Positions 14,989-22,690 of a stretch of DNA of 64,000 nt are shown here, in pieces. The notes under the pieces were generated by a model, which saw nothing but the letters and a program-made list of their open reading frames with translations, was not told the DNA's origin and did no database searches. Position numbers and translations under genes: made by a program. Position 1 is the stretch's first letter. The number at the start of each line of letters is the position of its first letter. This DNA comes from Microbacterium sp. BR1. Lineage in GTDB: Bacteria > Actinomycetota > Actinomycetes > Actinomycetales > Microbacteriaceae. Location: assembly GCF_002812725.1 (NCBI RefSeq), contig NZ_NMUN01000004.1, positions 496,001-560,000 of the forward strand. The letters are read 5' to 3'.

Positions 14989-15064
14989 ACCGGAGCGGTT
15001 TTCGAGAACGGGAATGGCCGAGTGAGGCATCCTGTTACATACGCGTGAATAGAAAGGCGTGTTC

Positions 15065-16120
15065 ATGACGCTCGAACTCGGTCTCGACACCTTCGGAGAC
15101 ATCAGCCGCGGATCCGATGGATCCCTCGTGAGCGATGCACAGACGATCCGCGATGTGGTCGACCAGGCGGTGCTCGCGGATCAGGTGGGCATCTCGTTCA
15201 TCGGCCTGGGGGAGCACCACCGCCGTGACTTCGCCATCACGAGCCCCGAGATCGTGCTGGCCGCGATCGCGGCGCGCACAGAGCAGATCCGCCTCGGCAC
15301 CGCCGTGACTGTCCTCTCGAGCGACGACCCCGTGCGCCTGTATGAGCGTTTCGCCACGCTCGACGCGATCTCGCGCGGTCGTGCCGAGATCATTCTCGGC
15401 CGTGGTTCGTTCATCGAGTCGTTCCCTCTTTTCGGATACGAACTGAGCGATTACGAGGTGCTCTTCGAAGAGAAGTTGGGGCTGTTCACCGAGCTCCTGA
15501 AAGAGAAGCCGGTCACCTGGCAGGGCACGACACGTGCTGCGCTGAACAACGCCGATGTCTTCCCGAAGACCGAGAACGGTCTGAAGGCGTGGATCGGTGT
15601 CGGCGGCAGCCCCGAGTCCGTTGTACGCGCCGCCCGCCACGGCCTGGGGCTGATGCTCGCGATCATCGGGGGACCGGCCGACCGGTTCCGCCCCTTCGTC
15701 GACCTGTACCACCGGTCGCTGACCGCGCTCGGAAGCGAGATGCTGCCCATCGGCGTGCATTCGCCAGGTCACGTCGGCGAGACCGACCAGCAGGCCTGGG
15801 AGGAGGCCTACCCCGGATTCGAAGAGTTGAACAACACGATCGGTCGCGAACGCGGCTGGCCCCCGTACAACCGCATGCGCTTCCAGCACGACGTCGGGCC
15901 CGAGGGGGCTGCGTATGTCGGATCGCCCGAAACGGTTGCCCAGAAGATCGCGCAGACCGCGCGCACGCTGGGGATCGCGCGATTCGACATGAAGTACGCA
16001 TCCGGATCCATCTCGCACGACAAGCTCATGACGAGCATCGAGCTGTACGGCACGCGCGTCCTTCCTCGTGTCCACGAGCTGCTGTCTGAAGATCCGGGAC
16101 CCGTCGGCAGCGCGGCGTGA
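15065..16120 (+). CDS. LLM-class flavin-dependent oxidoreductase
   Basis: A 351-residue luciferase-like barrel protein expected to bind FMN or F420. Family marks include the N-terminal strand LELGLDTFGD, GLGEHHRRDFAITSP near residues 45-60, the IRLGTAVTVLSSDDPVRLYERFATLDAISRGRAEIILGRG region and a C-terminal ETVAQKIAQT helix. Enzymes of this class oxidise or reduce diverse small molecules; the substrate is not predictable here. ATG 15065 has AAAGG at the right distance. A GTG six bases upstream is possible but less well placed. No partner flavin reductase is adjacent. Confidence 0.88.
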   Translation: MTLELGLDTFGDISRGSDGSLVSDAQTIRDVVDQAVLADQVGISFIGLGEHHRRDFAITSPEIVLAAIAARTEQIRLGTAVTVLSSDDPVRLYERFATLDAISRGRAEIILGRGSFIESFPLFGYELSDYEVLFEEKLGLFTELLKEKPVTWQGTTRAALNNADVFPKTENGLKAWIGVGGSPESVVRAARHGLGLMLAIIGGPADRFRPFVDLYHRSLTALGSEMLPIGVHSPGHVGETDQQAWEEAYPGFEELNNTIGRERGWPPYNRMRFQHDVGPEGAAYVGSPETVAQKIAQTARTLGIARFDMKYASGSISHDKLMTSIELYGTRVLPRVHELLSEDPGPVGSAA

Positions 16121-16322
16121 CATCGCGTCCGCGTACATGGGAGAGGTCTTCTCCGGCATGAGTGGCCCATTCGGACCGCTTCTCCGGGCATCCGGCCCAT
16201 TCGTTCCTTTCGGATGTACGCGGCGCTCCCTTACTGACGTTGCGCGGGACCGGGCGGTGCGGGCATGTCGGCCCGAGCCCAGGACCCCGGCTCTGTTGCG
16301 ATCAGCTGCGTGTGCCGCCGCT

Positions 16323-16334
16323 TAGGCTGAACGG
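16323..16334 (+). promoter_or_regulatory. Leaderless -10 box of the SGNH hydrolase gene (TAGGCT)
   Basis: TAGGCT at 16323-16328 followed by six bases and GTG 16335; no Shine-Dalgarno precedes the start. Confidence 0.5.
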
Positions 16335-17093
16335 GTGTCTTCCGTGCGTTACGTCGCCATCGGCGATTCCTTCACCGAGGGTGTCGGGGATGAGCTGCCA
16401 GACGGTACGACGCGTGGCTGGGCCGACCTGGTCGCGCAAGGCTGGGCGAACGCGACGGCTGAGCCCGTCGAATATGCCAACTTCGCGATTCGCGGCAAGC
16501 TCATCTGGCCGATCGTCCGAGAACAGCTCGAGCCCGCGCTGGCCTTGAAGCCCACGCACCTGTCCTTCAACGGCGGCGGCAACGACATGCTGCGGCCGCG
16601 GGCAGACATCGAGCACATCGCGGACGCCTTCACCCAGGTGCTCCGTCGGTGCGACGAGGAGGGGGTCGCGTTGATCCTGCTCTCGGGTGCCGACCCGTCG
16701 CGGCAGCTGCCGCTGGGCCGCATGATCCGGCGCCGCGGCGACGCGCTGTCGCGCGCTGTGCTCCGGCGCGCGCAGGGACGCACCGATGTCATCCGGGCGC
16801 TCAACTGGCCGGATGCCGATCTCGGAACGCCGCCGTTCTGGGCGGAGGACCGCCTACACATGAACGCGCGCGGCCACCACCGGGTCGCGGCTCGGGTGCT
16901 CGACGCGCTCGGACTCGCCGCCCCGCACGAGTGGTGGGACCTTCCTCCTCTCGCTGCCGGTGGCCCGAAGGGCCTGGCCTACTACCGCACGCACGTGGGC
17001 CCGTGGATGCGCCGCCGCATCACGCGCACGTCGTCCGGTGATGGTCGGGTCGCGAAGTACCCGGACTGGCTCCTGGTCCCGCCGCTCGGATGA
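16335..17093 (+). CDS. Cytosolic SGNH/GDSL-type esterase
   Basis: A 252-residue SGNH hydrolase without signal peptide. Block I is YVAIGDSFTEGVGD with nucleophile Ser12, block III is FNGGGNDMLRP, and block V is EDRLHMNARGHH, supplying Asp and His of the triad. Such enzymes hydrolyse acyl or acetyl esters. It is clearly paralogous to the protein at 48501-49367, sharing the GDSFTEGVGD and EPALALKP segments. It stands alone, convergent to the secreted-protein pair at 17106-18418. The substrate is unknown. Confidence 0.88.
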   Translation: MSSVRYVAIGDSFTEGVGDELPDGTTRGWADLVAQGWANATAEPVEYANFAIRGKLIWPIVREQLEPALALKPTHLSFNGGGNDMLRPRADIEHIADAFTQVLRRCDEEGVALILLSGADPSRQLPLGRMIRRRGDALSRAVLRRAQGRTDVIRALNWPDADLGTPPFWAEDRLHMNARGHHRVAARVLDALGLAAPHEWWDLPPLAAGGPKGLAYYRTHVGPWMRRRITRTSSGDGRVAKYPDWLLVPPLG

Positions 17094-17105
17094 ACGCGAG
17101 CGGCG

Positions 17106-17894
17106 TCAGCAGCCCGGGCCCGACGGTTGTTCGGCGCAGGTTCGCTGGACGAGCCCGGTTCGCACCTCGACAACACGCACGTCGTAGAACGACGTGGCAG
17201 AAGTGACTGAGCCCGTCACCGGTCGCCAGGAGCCCGTTCCGAAGTTCACGGCGGCGCTGTAGACCACGCGAACTCCGGCCCGATACGAGCCCGGCGCACC
17301 GTAGACATGGCTCGTCGGTGTGGCCGTGTAGTCGGGGACGCCCAGACGAGCCCAGGTCGCCCCGCCCGTCGCGGCCGTGCGGCTCGTACCGTCGCCGTGG
17401 TCGAATCGGTAGCCCGTCGGCGTGAACCGTACGGTCACGTCATATCCCAGGAGCGGTCCGCTCAGCAGTTGGACGGATGCCGCAGCCACTAGGTTCGTCG
17501 GCATCCCGACGACGCCGAGGCCGAGCGGCTCACCCGTCACGGTCGGCACGGCGGGCACGAACGAGCGAAGATCTTCCGCCGTTACGTCCGGGAGCGTGAC
17601 GACGCTGTAGAGCGGGCGGCACAGCGACGTCTCACACTCCTCTTCGGGTGCCGGGGGAGCGGTGCTCGATCCGCCGCCGCCCTTGGTTCCGCCGCCGCTC
17701 TGTCCACCCGACCCGTTCGAGGACCCGGAACCGCCGGGTGTGGTCGTCCCGGCTCCCACATCGACCTGACTGCCATCGGTTGTCGCGCTGCAGTGATCAA
17801 GCCATCCAAGCTCGTTGCAGCTGCCGGGTGACGCTCCCATGGGAAACGCTGAGAATGAAAAAGCCAGAACCAGAACGGCTGCTGCCCTCAACAT
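17106..17894 (-). CDS. Secreted protein with Gly/Ser linker and PKD-like domain
   Basis: 262 residues. A hydrophobic N-terminus (LRAAAVLVLAFSFSAFPMG) fits a signal peptide, probably cleaved near residues 21-26. Residues ~45-80 are a Gly/Ser/Thr-rich low-complexity linker. The C-terminal half contains GYRFDHGDGTSR and SHVYGAPGSYRAGVRVVYSA, the pattern of a PKD-type beta-sandwich domain. Several cysteines flank the linker and tail. The ATG at 17894 overlaps the end of the upstream lipoprotein gene by 7 bp, so the two are co-transcribed and probably coupled. I infer a surface or secreted adhesive/structural role and no enzymatic one. Confidence 0.7.
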   Translation of the reverse strand: MLRAAAVLVLAFSFSAFPMGASPGSCNELGWLDHCSATTDGSQVDVGAGTTTPGGSGSSNGSGGQSGGGTKGGGGSSTAPPAPEEECETSLCRPLYSVVTLPDVTAEDLRSFVPAVPTVTGEPLGLGVVGMPTNLVAAASVQLLSGPLLGYDVTVRFTPTGYRFDHGDGTSRTAATGGATWARLGVPDYTATPTSHVYGAPGSYRAGVRVVYSAAVNFGTGSWRPVTGSVTSATSFYDVRVVEVRTGLVQRTCAEQPSGPGC

Positions 17895-18418
17895 TGCGGT
17901 CCGCTCGATCGCCCCCCGATCAAGGCGATTGCTGCGCCCGTAGCGGAACTGGGACTTGGCACAGCGACTACGGTCATTGTCTGGACGTCTCCCCGAGTAT
18001 CGGATACCACGGATGCGCCGCTGCTGTCGAGTACAGCCACCTCAGCAACATCCAGGCAGACAGCGAGCTCCAAGCCGCTCGCGCCGAGTACGAGTGGTTC
18101 AACGAGGGTCGGTACAGAGCGACCGGTCACGGCCCATCCGTCAGCATGCATCTGAGTAAGCGTTTCGCGAATACCCGCGTTCGCCTCGCCGGTCGTCCAG
18201 GCATACACGGCCTCGAAGGTTTCGGGGTCGGCGAGGTCGACCTGGTTCAGCGCGTCGACGTATGCGCGATAGGTCGCTTCAGCCGCCGCAAAGGCCTCGG
18301 CCTCCGACGCGAAAGTCGGAGTGGGGGTGGGCTGCGGCATCGGCGCGGCGGCGCATCCGCTGATCAAGACGGCAAGAGCCGCGACGACAAGTATCCGAAC
18401 AGGCCGCTGCACGCCCAC
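17888..18418 (-). CDS. Putative lipoprotein
   Basis: 176 residues with a short charged start, a hydrophobic stretch and the lipobox LISGC, giving lipidated Cys22. A Pro/Thr-rich spacer follows, then a region with alternating helices and strands (EAFAAAEATYRAYVDALNQV) resembling small lipid-anchored domains of the NTF2-like type, though I cannot confirm the fold. It is the first gene of a two-gene unit with the PKD-like protein downstream. Start GTG 18418 or GTG 18412 are both possible. Function unknown; membrane anchoring through Lgt is expected. Confidence 0.7.
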   Translation of the reverse strand: MGVQRPVRILVVAALAVLISGCAAAPMPQPTPTPTFASEAEAFAAAEATYRAYVDALNQVDLADPETFEAVYAWTTGEANAGIRETLTQMHADGWAVTGRSVPTLVEPLVLGASGLELAVCLDVAEVAVLDSSGASVVSDTRGDVQTMTVVAVPSPSSATGAAIALIGGRSSGPQC

Positions 18419-18438
18419 ACGCTAGCGCGCGTCGCGGA

Positions 18439-19008
18439 TCAGCGCCGCGAGTTATCCACAGAGTAGGTCAGCTCGGCGAACTGGCCGACGCGTCGCACCG
18501 CCGTGAGCGTGAGGCGATCGGATTCCAGCCGACGGGGGAGAAGCGACCGACCGGACCCGAGCGCGACGGGCGCGACGCTCAGCACGATCTCGTCGAGCAG
18601 CCCAGCGTCGGCGAACTGGCCAGCGAGCTCGCCGCCGCCGACGACCCAGACGTCCTTGTCGCCGGCGGCCTCGAGAATCTGGGGCCATGCGTCCGCTACT
18701 GAACCCGATCGGAATCGGATGTCGGCTCCCGGTACGGCAGTCCGTTCGCGGCTGGTGAAGACGAAAGTCGGTCGGTCCGCGTAGAACTGCGCCCACTTCT
18801 CGGGATGATCGAGCAGCTGATCGTGCCGGACGACCCATTCGTACGTCGTGGAACCCTCGACGAGCACGCCGATCCGATCCATGAACGACGCGATGCCAGC
18901 CTCCGCCTCGGCCGCGTCGGGCACCGCAAAGAGCCAGCCGAGGGAATCGAAGGGGTCCGCGATGAACCCGTCGAACGTGGTTGCTGTGTAGTAGACGACG
19001 CGAGTCAT
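18439..19008 (-). CDS. Dihydrofolate reductase-like (RibD C-terminal type) protein
   Basis: 189 residues of the RibD C-terminal/DHFR superfamily: RVVYYTATTFDGFIADPFDSLGWL at the start (split here as the TATTFDGFIA signature), a STTYEWV segment, and DVWVVGGGELAGQFADAGLLDEI, which forms the nucleotide-binding region. Members reduce pterin- or pyrimidine-like substrates with NADPH, but many are uncharacterised. The ATG at 19008 starts at the conserved N-terminus. It is divergent from helR with 110 bp between starts. Whether it shares the rifamycin response is not evident, since the RAE is oriented and placed next to helR. Confidence 0.82.
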   Translation of the reverse strand: MTRVVYYTATTFDGFIADPFDSLGWLFAVPDAAEAEAGIASFMDRIGVLVEGSTTYEWVVRHDQLLDHPEKWAQFYADRPTFVFTSRERTAVPGADIRFRSGSVADAWPQILEAAGDKDVWVVGGGELAGQFADAGLLDEIVLSVAPVALGSGRSLLPRRLESDRLTLTAVRRVGQFAELTYSVDNSRR

Positions 19009-19072
19009 GCACCAGAGACTAGGGGTGACCTCCGACACGCGACTTCCTTCCACTACCAGGATATGGCCCCGA

Positions 19073-19096
19073 GGGGGGCTTGCGGCAAGGCCCCCC
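19073..19096 (+). promoter_or_regulatory. Rifamycin-associated element (RAE) upstream of helR
   Basis: Bases 19073-19096 form a near-perfect palindrome: GGGGGGCTTGC and GCAAGGCCCCCC around a single G. The core GGGGCTTGCGGCAAGGCCCC matches the rifamycin-associated element known from literature on rifamycin-inducible genes (rph, rgt, arr, iri and helR) in actinomycetes. It ends 22 bp before the helR start. An AT-richer GGATATGG just upstream could be part of the promoter. Match to the known element is from memory; the palindrome itself is seen directly. Confidence 0.85.
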
Positions 19097-19118
19097 TGGC
19101 GGCGGAGAATCATCGATC

Positions 19119-21293
19119 GTGACTCCGAACCCAAGTGTTTTCGCCCTTCCCTCCCATCTCTCAGCGAAAGCCGATGCGCGCCTGATCGGTGCCGACGCGG
19201 ATCACTTTCGCGCGGTCGCTGCCACGATCGACTCCTCGTTGGTCGTGCTGCGGGAGCGGCTCGATACCGCTCGCGCTCAGATCGTCCGCCCGGGGTGGGA
19301 AGCCGTCGACCGCGACCTACGGGTACGCCGTCTGACGGCAGAGATGTCCGCGCTCGAGCGCCTGCGTCTCGACCTGTGCTTGGGCAGATTCCTGCGGACG
19401 GATGCCGTGAGCCCCGTGTATATCGGACGCTTCGGATTGGCCGACGGCGAGGGTCGTCGTCTGCTGATCGATTGGCGTGTTCCGGCGGCCGCCCCGTACT
19501 TCGCCGCGACCCGCGCGCAACCGATGGACGTCACGACGCGCCGCCGGTATCGGTGGAACGCCGCGCGCATCGTCGACTACTGGGACGAAGTGCTATCCGG
19601 CGACGCCGATGTCGCGAACGTCGCACTCGACGACGAGTCGGCCTTCATCGCCAGCCTCGGCTCCAGCCGGTCGGCACAGATGCGCGACGTTCTCGGCACG
19701 ATTCAGGCCGATCAGGATGCGATCATCCGCGCAGACTCCCGGGGTGCGCTCGTCGTCGATGGGGGACCGGGAACGGGCAAGACCGTCGTCGCTCTTCACC
19801 GCACGGCGTACCTGCTGTACGCCGATCCCCTGGTCACCGAGAGGCGCGGCGGTGTTCTGTTGATCGGTCCGCACGGCCCGTACCTGTCATATGTGGCGGG
19901 TGTGCTGCCGAGCCTCGGCGAAGAAGGCGTGCAGATCTGCACGCTACGAGATCTCGTCGTCGAGGGTGCGACCGCGGGACCGGAACCTGATCACCGGACG
20001 GCGATGCTCAAGGAGTCGGGTCGCCTGCTCGACGCCGTCGAGGCGGCCGTGCGCTACTACGAGCATCCGCCGGTCGTGAACCTGATCGTCGAGACGCCGT
20101 GGTGCGACATCCCCGTGGGACCCGCGGATTGGGACGATGCGTTCGCCGCAGCGGACCCGACAACGCCGCACAACGATGCACGGGACGAGGTCTGGGACGC
20201 ACTACTCGATGTGCTCGTCGACGTCGTCGAGGCGGAGGATGCGCCGCCCACCGCGTTGCGTCGGACTCTTGCACGAGACGAGGCGCTGATGCGTGCATTC
20301 TCGGATGCATGGCCCGTGCTCGATCCGGTGAATGTCGTGGCGGACCTCTGGTCGTCGCCGGCATACCTGCACCAGTGCGCGCCGTGGTTGACCGAGGACG
20401 AGGTCGCGCGCCTGCAGCGGCCAGACCCACACGCTTGGACGGCGCCCGACCTGCCCTTCTTGGACGCGGCGCGCCGACGGATCGGTGACCCAGAGGGTCC
20501 ACGTCGGGCCCGCGAGCGCGACCGTCTACTCGCGGCGGAGCAAGAGCGGATGACACAGGTCGTCGACGATCTGATCGCCGCCGATGACGATGGCGAGGGG
20601 CTCGTAACGATGCTGCGCGGTGCCGATGCGCGTCAATCGCTCATCGACGATTCGCGCGTGCCCACAACGCGCCCGGATCGACTCGTGGGGCCCTTCGCGC
20701 ATGTCGTCGTCGACGAGGCGCAGGAACTGACCGATTCCGAGTGGCGTATGTTGCTCAGCCGCTGCCCTTCGCGGAGCTTCACGATCGTGGGCGATCGCGC
20801 CCAAGCTCGTCGCGGATTCGCGGAGAGCTGGGCGAAGCGGCTCGAGCGCGTCGGATTCCGAGACATCCGAGTCGCACCTCTGACGGTCAACTACCGCACG
20901 CCCGAAGAGATCATGTCGGAGGCAGAACCGATCATCCGTGCGGTCCTGCCCGACGCGAATGTCCCGAAATCCATCCGATCGAGCAGTATCCCGGTTGTGC
21001 GCGGCGACGTATCCGAGCTGGGAGTAGTCCTCGATGATTGGCTGTCCGATCATGCGGAGGGGATCGCGTGCGTCATCGGTGCTGTCGCCCGGGAGTCCTC
21101 GTCCGACAGAGTGCGCTGGCTGACTCCCGAGTTGGCAAAGGGGCTCGAATTCGATCTTGTCGTGCTCGTCGATCCGCACGGATTCGGTGCCGGAGTCACG
21201 GGTGCGGTCGACCGCTACGTTGCGATGACCCGCGCAACCCAGCAGCTCGTGATCCTCACGAGCAGGTGCGTAGCGGATTCGACCGCGGGATGA
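19119..21293 (+). CDS. helR: RNA polymerase rescue/recycling ATPase, HelR type
   Basis: A 724-residue UvrD-like superfamily 1 protein of the HelD/HelR group, which binds RNA polymerase rather than unwinding DNA and, in the HelR case, displaces bound rifamycin. It has a long N-terminal coiled region (residues ~20-100), Walker A GGPGTGKT near 214-221, DEAQELTDSEW (Walker B) near 531, GDRAQARRGF and a C-terminal LAKGLEFDLVV and AMTRATQQL. The GTG at 19119 has GGCGGAG about ten bases upstream. A TTG at 19080 would start inside the RAE palindrome and is disfavoured. The RAE upstream argues for HelR over generic HelD. Confidence 0.88.
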   Translation: MTPNPSVFALPSHLSAKADARLIGADADHFRAVAATIDSSLVVLRERLDTARAQIVRPGWEAVDRDLRVRRLTAEMSALERLRLDLCLGRFLRTDAVSPVYIGRFGLADGEGRRLLIDWRVPAAAPYFAATRAQPMDVTTRRRYRWNAARIVDYWDEVLSGDADVANVALDDESAFIASLGSSRSAQMRDVLGTIQADQDAIIRADSRGALVVDGGPGTGKTVVALHRTAYLLYADPLVTERRGGVLLIGPHGPYLSYVAGVLPSLGEEGVQICTLRDLVVEGATAGPEPDHRTAMLKESGRLLDAVEAAVRYYEHPPVVNLIVETPWCDIPVGPADWDDAFAAADPTTPHNDARDEVWDALLDVLVDVVEAEDAPPTALRRTLARDEALMRAFSDAWPVLDPVNVVADLWSSPAYLHQCAPWLTEDEVARLQRPDPHAWTAPDLPFLDAARRRIGDPEGPRRARERDRLLAAEQERMTQVVDDLIAADDDGEGLVTMLRGADARQSLIDDSRVPTTRPDRLVGPFAHVVVDEAQELTDSEWRMLLSRCPSRSFTIVGDRAQARRGFAESWAKRLERVGFRDIRVAPLTVNYRTPEEIMSEAEPIIRAVLPDANVPKSIRSSSIPVVRGDVSELGVVLDDWLSDHAEGIACVIGAVARESSSDRVRWLTPELAKGLEFDLVVLVDPHGFGAGVTGAVDRYVAMTRATQQLVILTSRCVADSTAG

Positions 21294-21335
21294 AAGGGGG
21301 TGGGAGCCAACAGCCGCGGTTGATACACATGGAGC

Positions 21336-21686
21336 ATGCACAGGATCCACTACGCAGGGGACTCGATCGTGACCGGCTCGGAGATCGCGCGCGCGTTGTT
21401 GGACTATGCGCAGGCGCTGTCACAGGTGAGTGCATCGGCCACCGTCGAAGTACCCACGCTCGAGGACGACGGCCGAAGGGGGAACGTAGAGCTTCTGATC
21501 GGTCCGGCCAGTCAACTCATCGCGCACGAGGTGCGCTCACAAGACGAGGACGTGGTCGACGACGAACTCGTCGAGCGGATGACCGCAGAAGCACGCCGAC
21601 TCCGGCAGTTCGGCTGGGATACACCGACAGCGGGCGTGGTGCCCGTCGAGCCGAAATACGATTGGACAGACCTGGACGACTTGTGA
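21336..21686 (+). CDS. Small hypothetical acidic protein
   Basis: 116 residues, no family recognised. The sequence starts MHRIHYAGDSIVTGSEIARALLDYAQAL, contains an amphipathic helix, a middle strand-rich part (GNVELLIGPASQLIAHEV) and an acidic tail ending in DWTDLDDL. There is no signal or membrane segment. Third-position GC is high, consistent with a real gene. It follows helR by 42 bp in the same direction and could be co-transcribed with it, which would put it under rifamycin control, but it may equally have its own promoter. Confidence 0.6.
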   Translation: MHRIHYAGDSIVTGSEIARALLDYAQALSQVSASATVEVPTLEDDGRRGNVELLIGPASQLIAHEVRSQDEDVVDDELVERMTAEARRLRQFGWDTPTAGVVPVEPKYDWTDLDDL

Positions 21687-21718
21687 CCCGCCGCGAGCGA
21701 TCGACGTAGCGTGTGAGT

Positions 21719-21829
21719 GTGAAACCGCCATACGAGTTGCCCTCGATGCGGGCGATCATTTCGATCGCCCTGGGCGCGACGGTCGCGGTACTGTCGGCTC
21801 CGTTCCTCATGCACCACGCGGCCCCATGA
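21719..21829 (+). CDS. Possible small single-span membrane peptide
   Basis: GTG 21719 to TGA 21827-21829 encodes 36 residues whose middle (MRAIISIALGATVAVLSAPF) is hydrophobic enough to cross a membrane once, with a charged N-terminus and a His-His tail. There is no strong ribosome binding site; an internal ATG at 21746 is another start. It lies between the 116-residue protein and the GntR operator. Size and context make it only a candidate. Confidence 0.35.
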   Translation: MKPPYELPSMRAIISIALGATVAVLSAPFLMHHAAP

Positions 21830-21840
21830 CCAGGCCCAGT

Positions 21841-21876
21841 TATGTATTGACACAGTAATACATACGATGGCACAAT
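21841..21876 (+). promoter_or_regulatory. GntR operator overlapping a -35 box
   Basis: TATGTATT (21841-21848) and AATACATA (21857-21864) are perfect inverted arms around GACACAGT. A consensus -35 TTGACA lies at 21847-21852 inside the dyad, with a weak -10 CACAAT at 21871-21876 (18-bp spacing). The GntR gene starts at 21918. A repressor dimer bound here would occlude polymerase, so autoregulation is likely. Confidence 0.65.
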
Positions 21877-21917
21877 GTGGGTGTGAATCAGGGGATGCCG
21901 GGGGAGGGGAAGCTCAC

Positions 21918-22295
21918 ATGATCGTCATAGATCCTCGATCACCCGTGCCGCCATTCGAGCAGCTGCGCACCCAACTCCTCGATGCGGTGACAGAGGGGGA
22001 ACTCGCACCCGGGACCCGACTCCCGACGGTCCGGCGGCTCGCTGAGGATCTCGGCATTGCTGCGGGAACGGTCGCGCGCGCTTATCGAGAGCTCGAGGCA
22101 TCCGGAGTCATTGAAACGCGTGGACGCAACGGCACGTTCGTCTCACCGCACGGCGATGCTGCACACCGCGAAGCACAGCGGGCGGCGACGGTGTTTGCCG
22201 ACCAGATGCGCGCTCTGCGCCTCGACACGGAAGAGGCGCTCGCACTCGTTTCGGCGGCGCTCCGTAGCGGAACCACGACAGCCCCGTCGGGCTGA
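21918..22295 (+). CDS. GntR-family transcriptional regulator (YtrA type)
   Basis: 125 residues: an N-terminal winged helix (PVPPFEQLRTQLLDAV, LPTVRRLAEDLGIAAGTVARAYRELEASGVIETRGRNGTFV in segments) followed only by a short helical tail, the layout of the YtrA subfamily. Such small regulators usually control ABC transporter or membrane protein operons, but no such operon follows here. ATG 21918 is chosen for its strong GGGAGGGG ribosome site; an earlier GTG frame start at 21867 would add unrelated residues. A perfect dyad overlaps its promoter. The gene ends 45 bp before the candidate dif site. Confidence 0.85.
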   Translation: MIVIDPRSPVPPFEQLRTQLLDAVTEGELAPGTRLPTVRRLAEDLGIAAGTVARAYRELEASGVIETRGRNGTFVSPHGDAAHREAQRAATVFADQMRALRLDTEEALALVSAALRSGTTTAPSG

Positions 22296-22340
22296 CCCTC
22301 GCGCGTGCGCCTGAGCGTACGGGCGAGTGGATTCGACCTT

Positions 22341-22368
22341 AACTGACATAATGTGCATTATCGGGGAT
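22341..22368 (-). other. Candidate dif site (XerC/XerD chromosome dimer resolution)
   Basis: Read on the minus strand, this 28-bp site has the layout of dif: an 11-bp XerC arm ATCCCCGATAA, a 6-bp centre TGCACA and an 11-bp XerD arm TTATGTCAGTT. Against E. coli dif I count 17 of 28 identities, including the inner parts of both arms (ATAATG, A-TTATGT). It is an AT-rich island between two convergent genes (GntR and the Cys4 protein), the usual setting for dif, and not where an operator would be needed. If right, this marks the replication terminus. xerC/xerD are not in the window. Confidence 0.65.
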
Positions 22369-22408
22369 AACCCATTGCTACACTCCGTCGGTCACGGCCG
22401 GCAGCGGA

Positions 22409-22690
22409 TCAGGAACCGCGCAGTTCACCCAGCGACGAGACGACGAGTCTGGGAGGCTCCTCGGCGAACATGATCGTCACCAGCGTGTGTGTGCACGAGT
22501 TGCACCGGACGATTGCCGCGGTCTCGTCGATTTCCACCCACGCTTGCGCGATGCGCGCCGCCGCGCCGCACGAGCCGCAAACCGCCACCATGTCGGTCGG
22601 CTCGCCACCGAAAAGTCGGCTGAGGGCGCCCGCCAGAACGTTTCCGTCGACGTGGTCCGCGTGCGCCGCACGCCTGTGTGGATCCATCAT
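22409..22690 (-). CDS. Small Cys4 protein, DUF6510-like
   Basis: 93 residues with two CxxC pairs (Cys38/Cys41 in VCGSCG and Cys63/Cys66 in RCNSC), a zinc-ribbon or rubredoxin-like arrangement, and a His/Asp-rich N-terminus. It is the last gene of a three-gene unit: its ATG overlaps the stop of the flavoprotein gene by 4 bp (ATGA). From that coupling I infer it serves the same redox system, either as a structural zinc protein or as an electron carrier. The family has no assigned function that I know of. Confidence 0.7.
   Translation of the reverse strand: MMDPHRRAAHADHVDGNVLAGALSRLFGGEPTDMVAVCGSCGAAARIAQAWVEIDETAAIVRCNSCTHTLVTIMFAEEPPRLVVSSLGELRGS

Noticed and set aside
14988..15002. Terminator after the DUF885 gene
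   Set aside because: The AACCG-GAG-CGGTT stem has only five pairs and a three-base loop; too weak to list.
19080..19118. TTG 19080 as the start of helR
   Set aside because: This start lies inside the RAE palindrome, which should be upstream of or within the untranslated leader; GTG 19119 has its own ribosome site.
21901..21908. GGGGAGGG as a KOPS (FtsK-orienting) motif near dif
   Set aside because: It fits GGGNAGGG but is also the ribosome site of the GntR gene, and one hit proves nothing in a GC-rich genome. A genome-wide strand-bias count would be needed.
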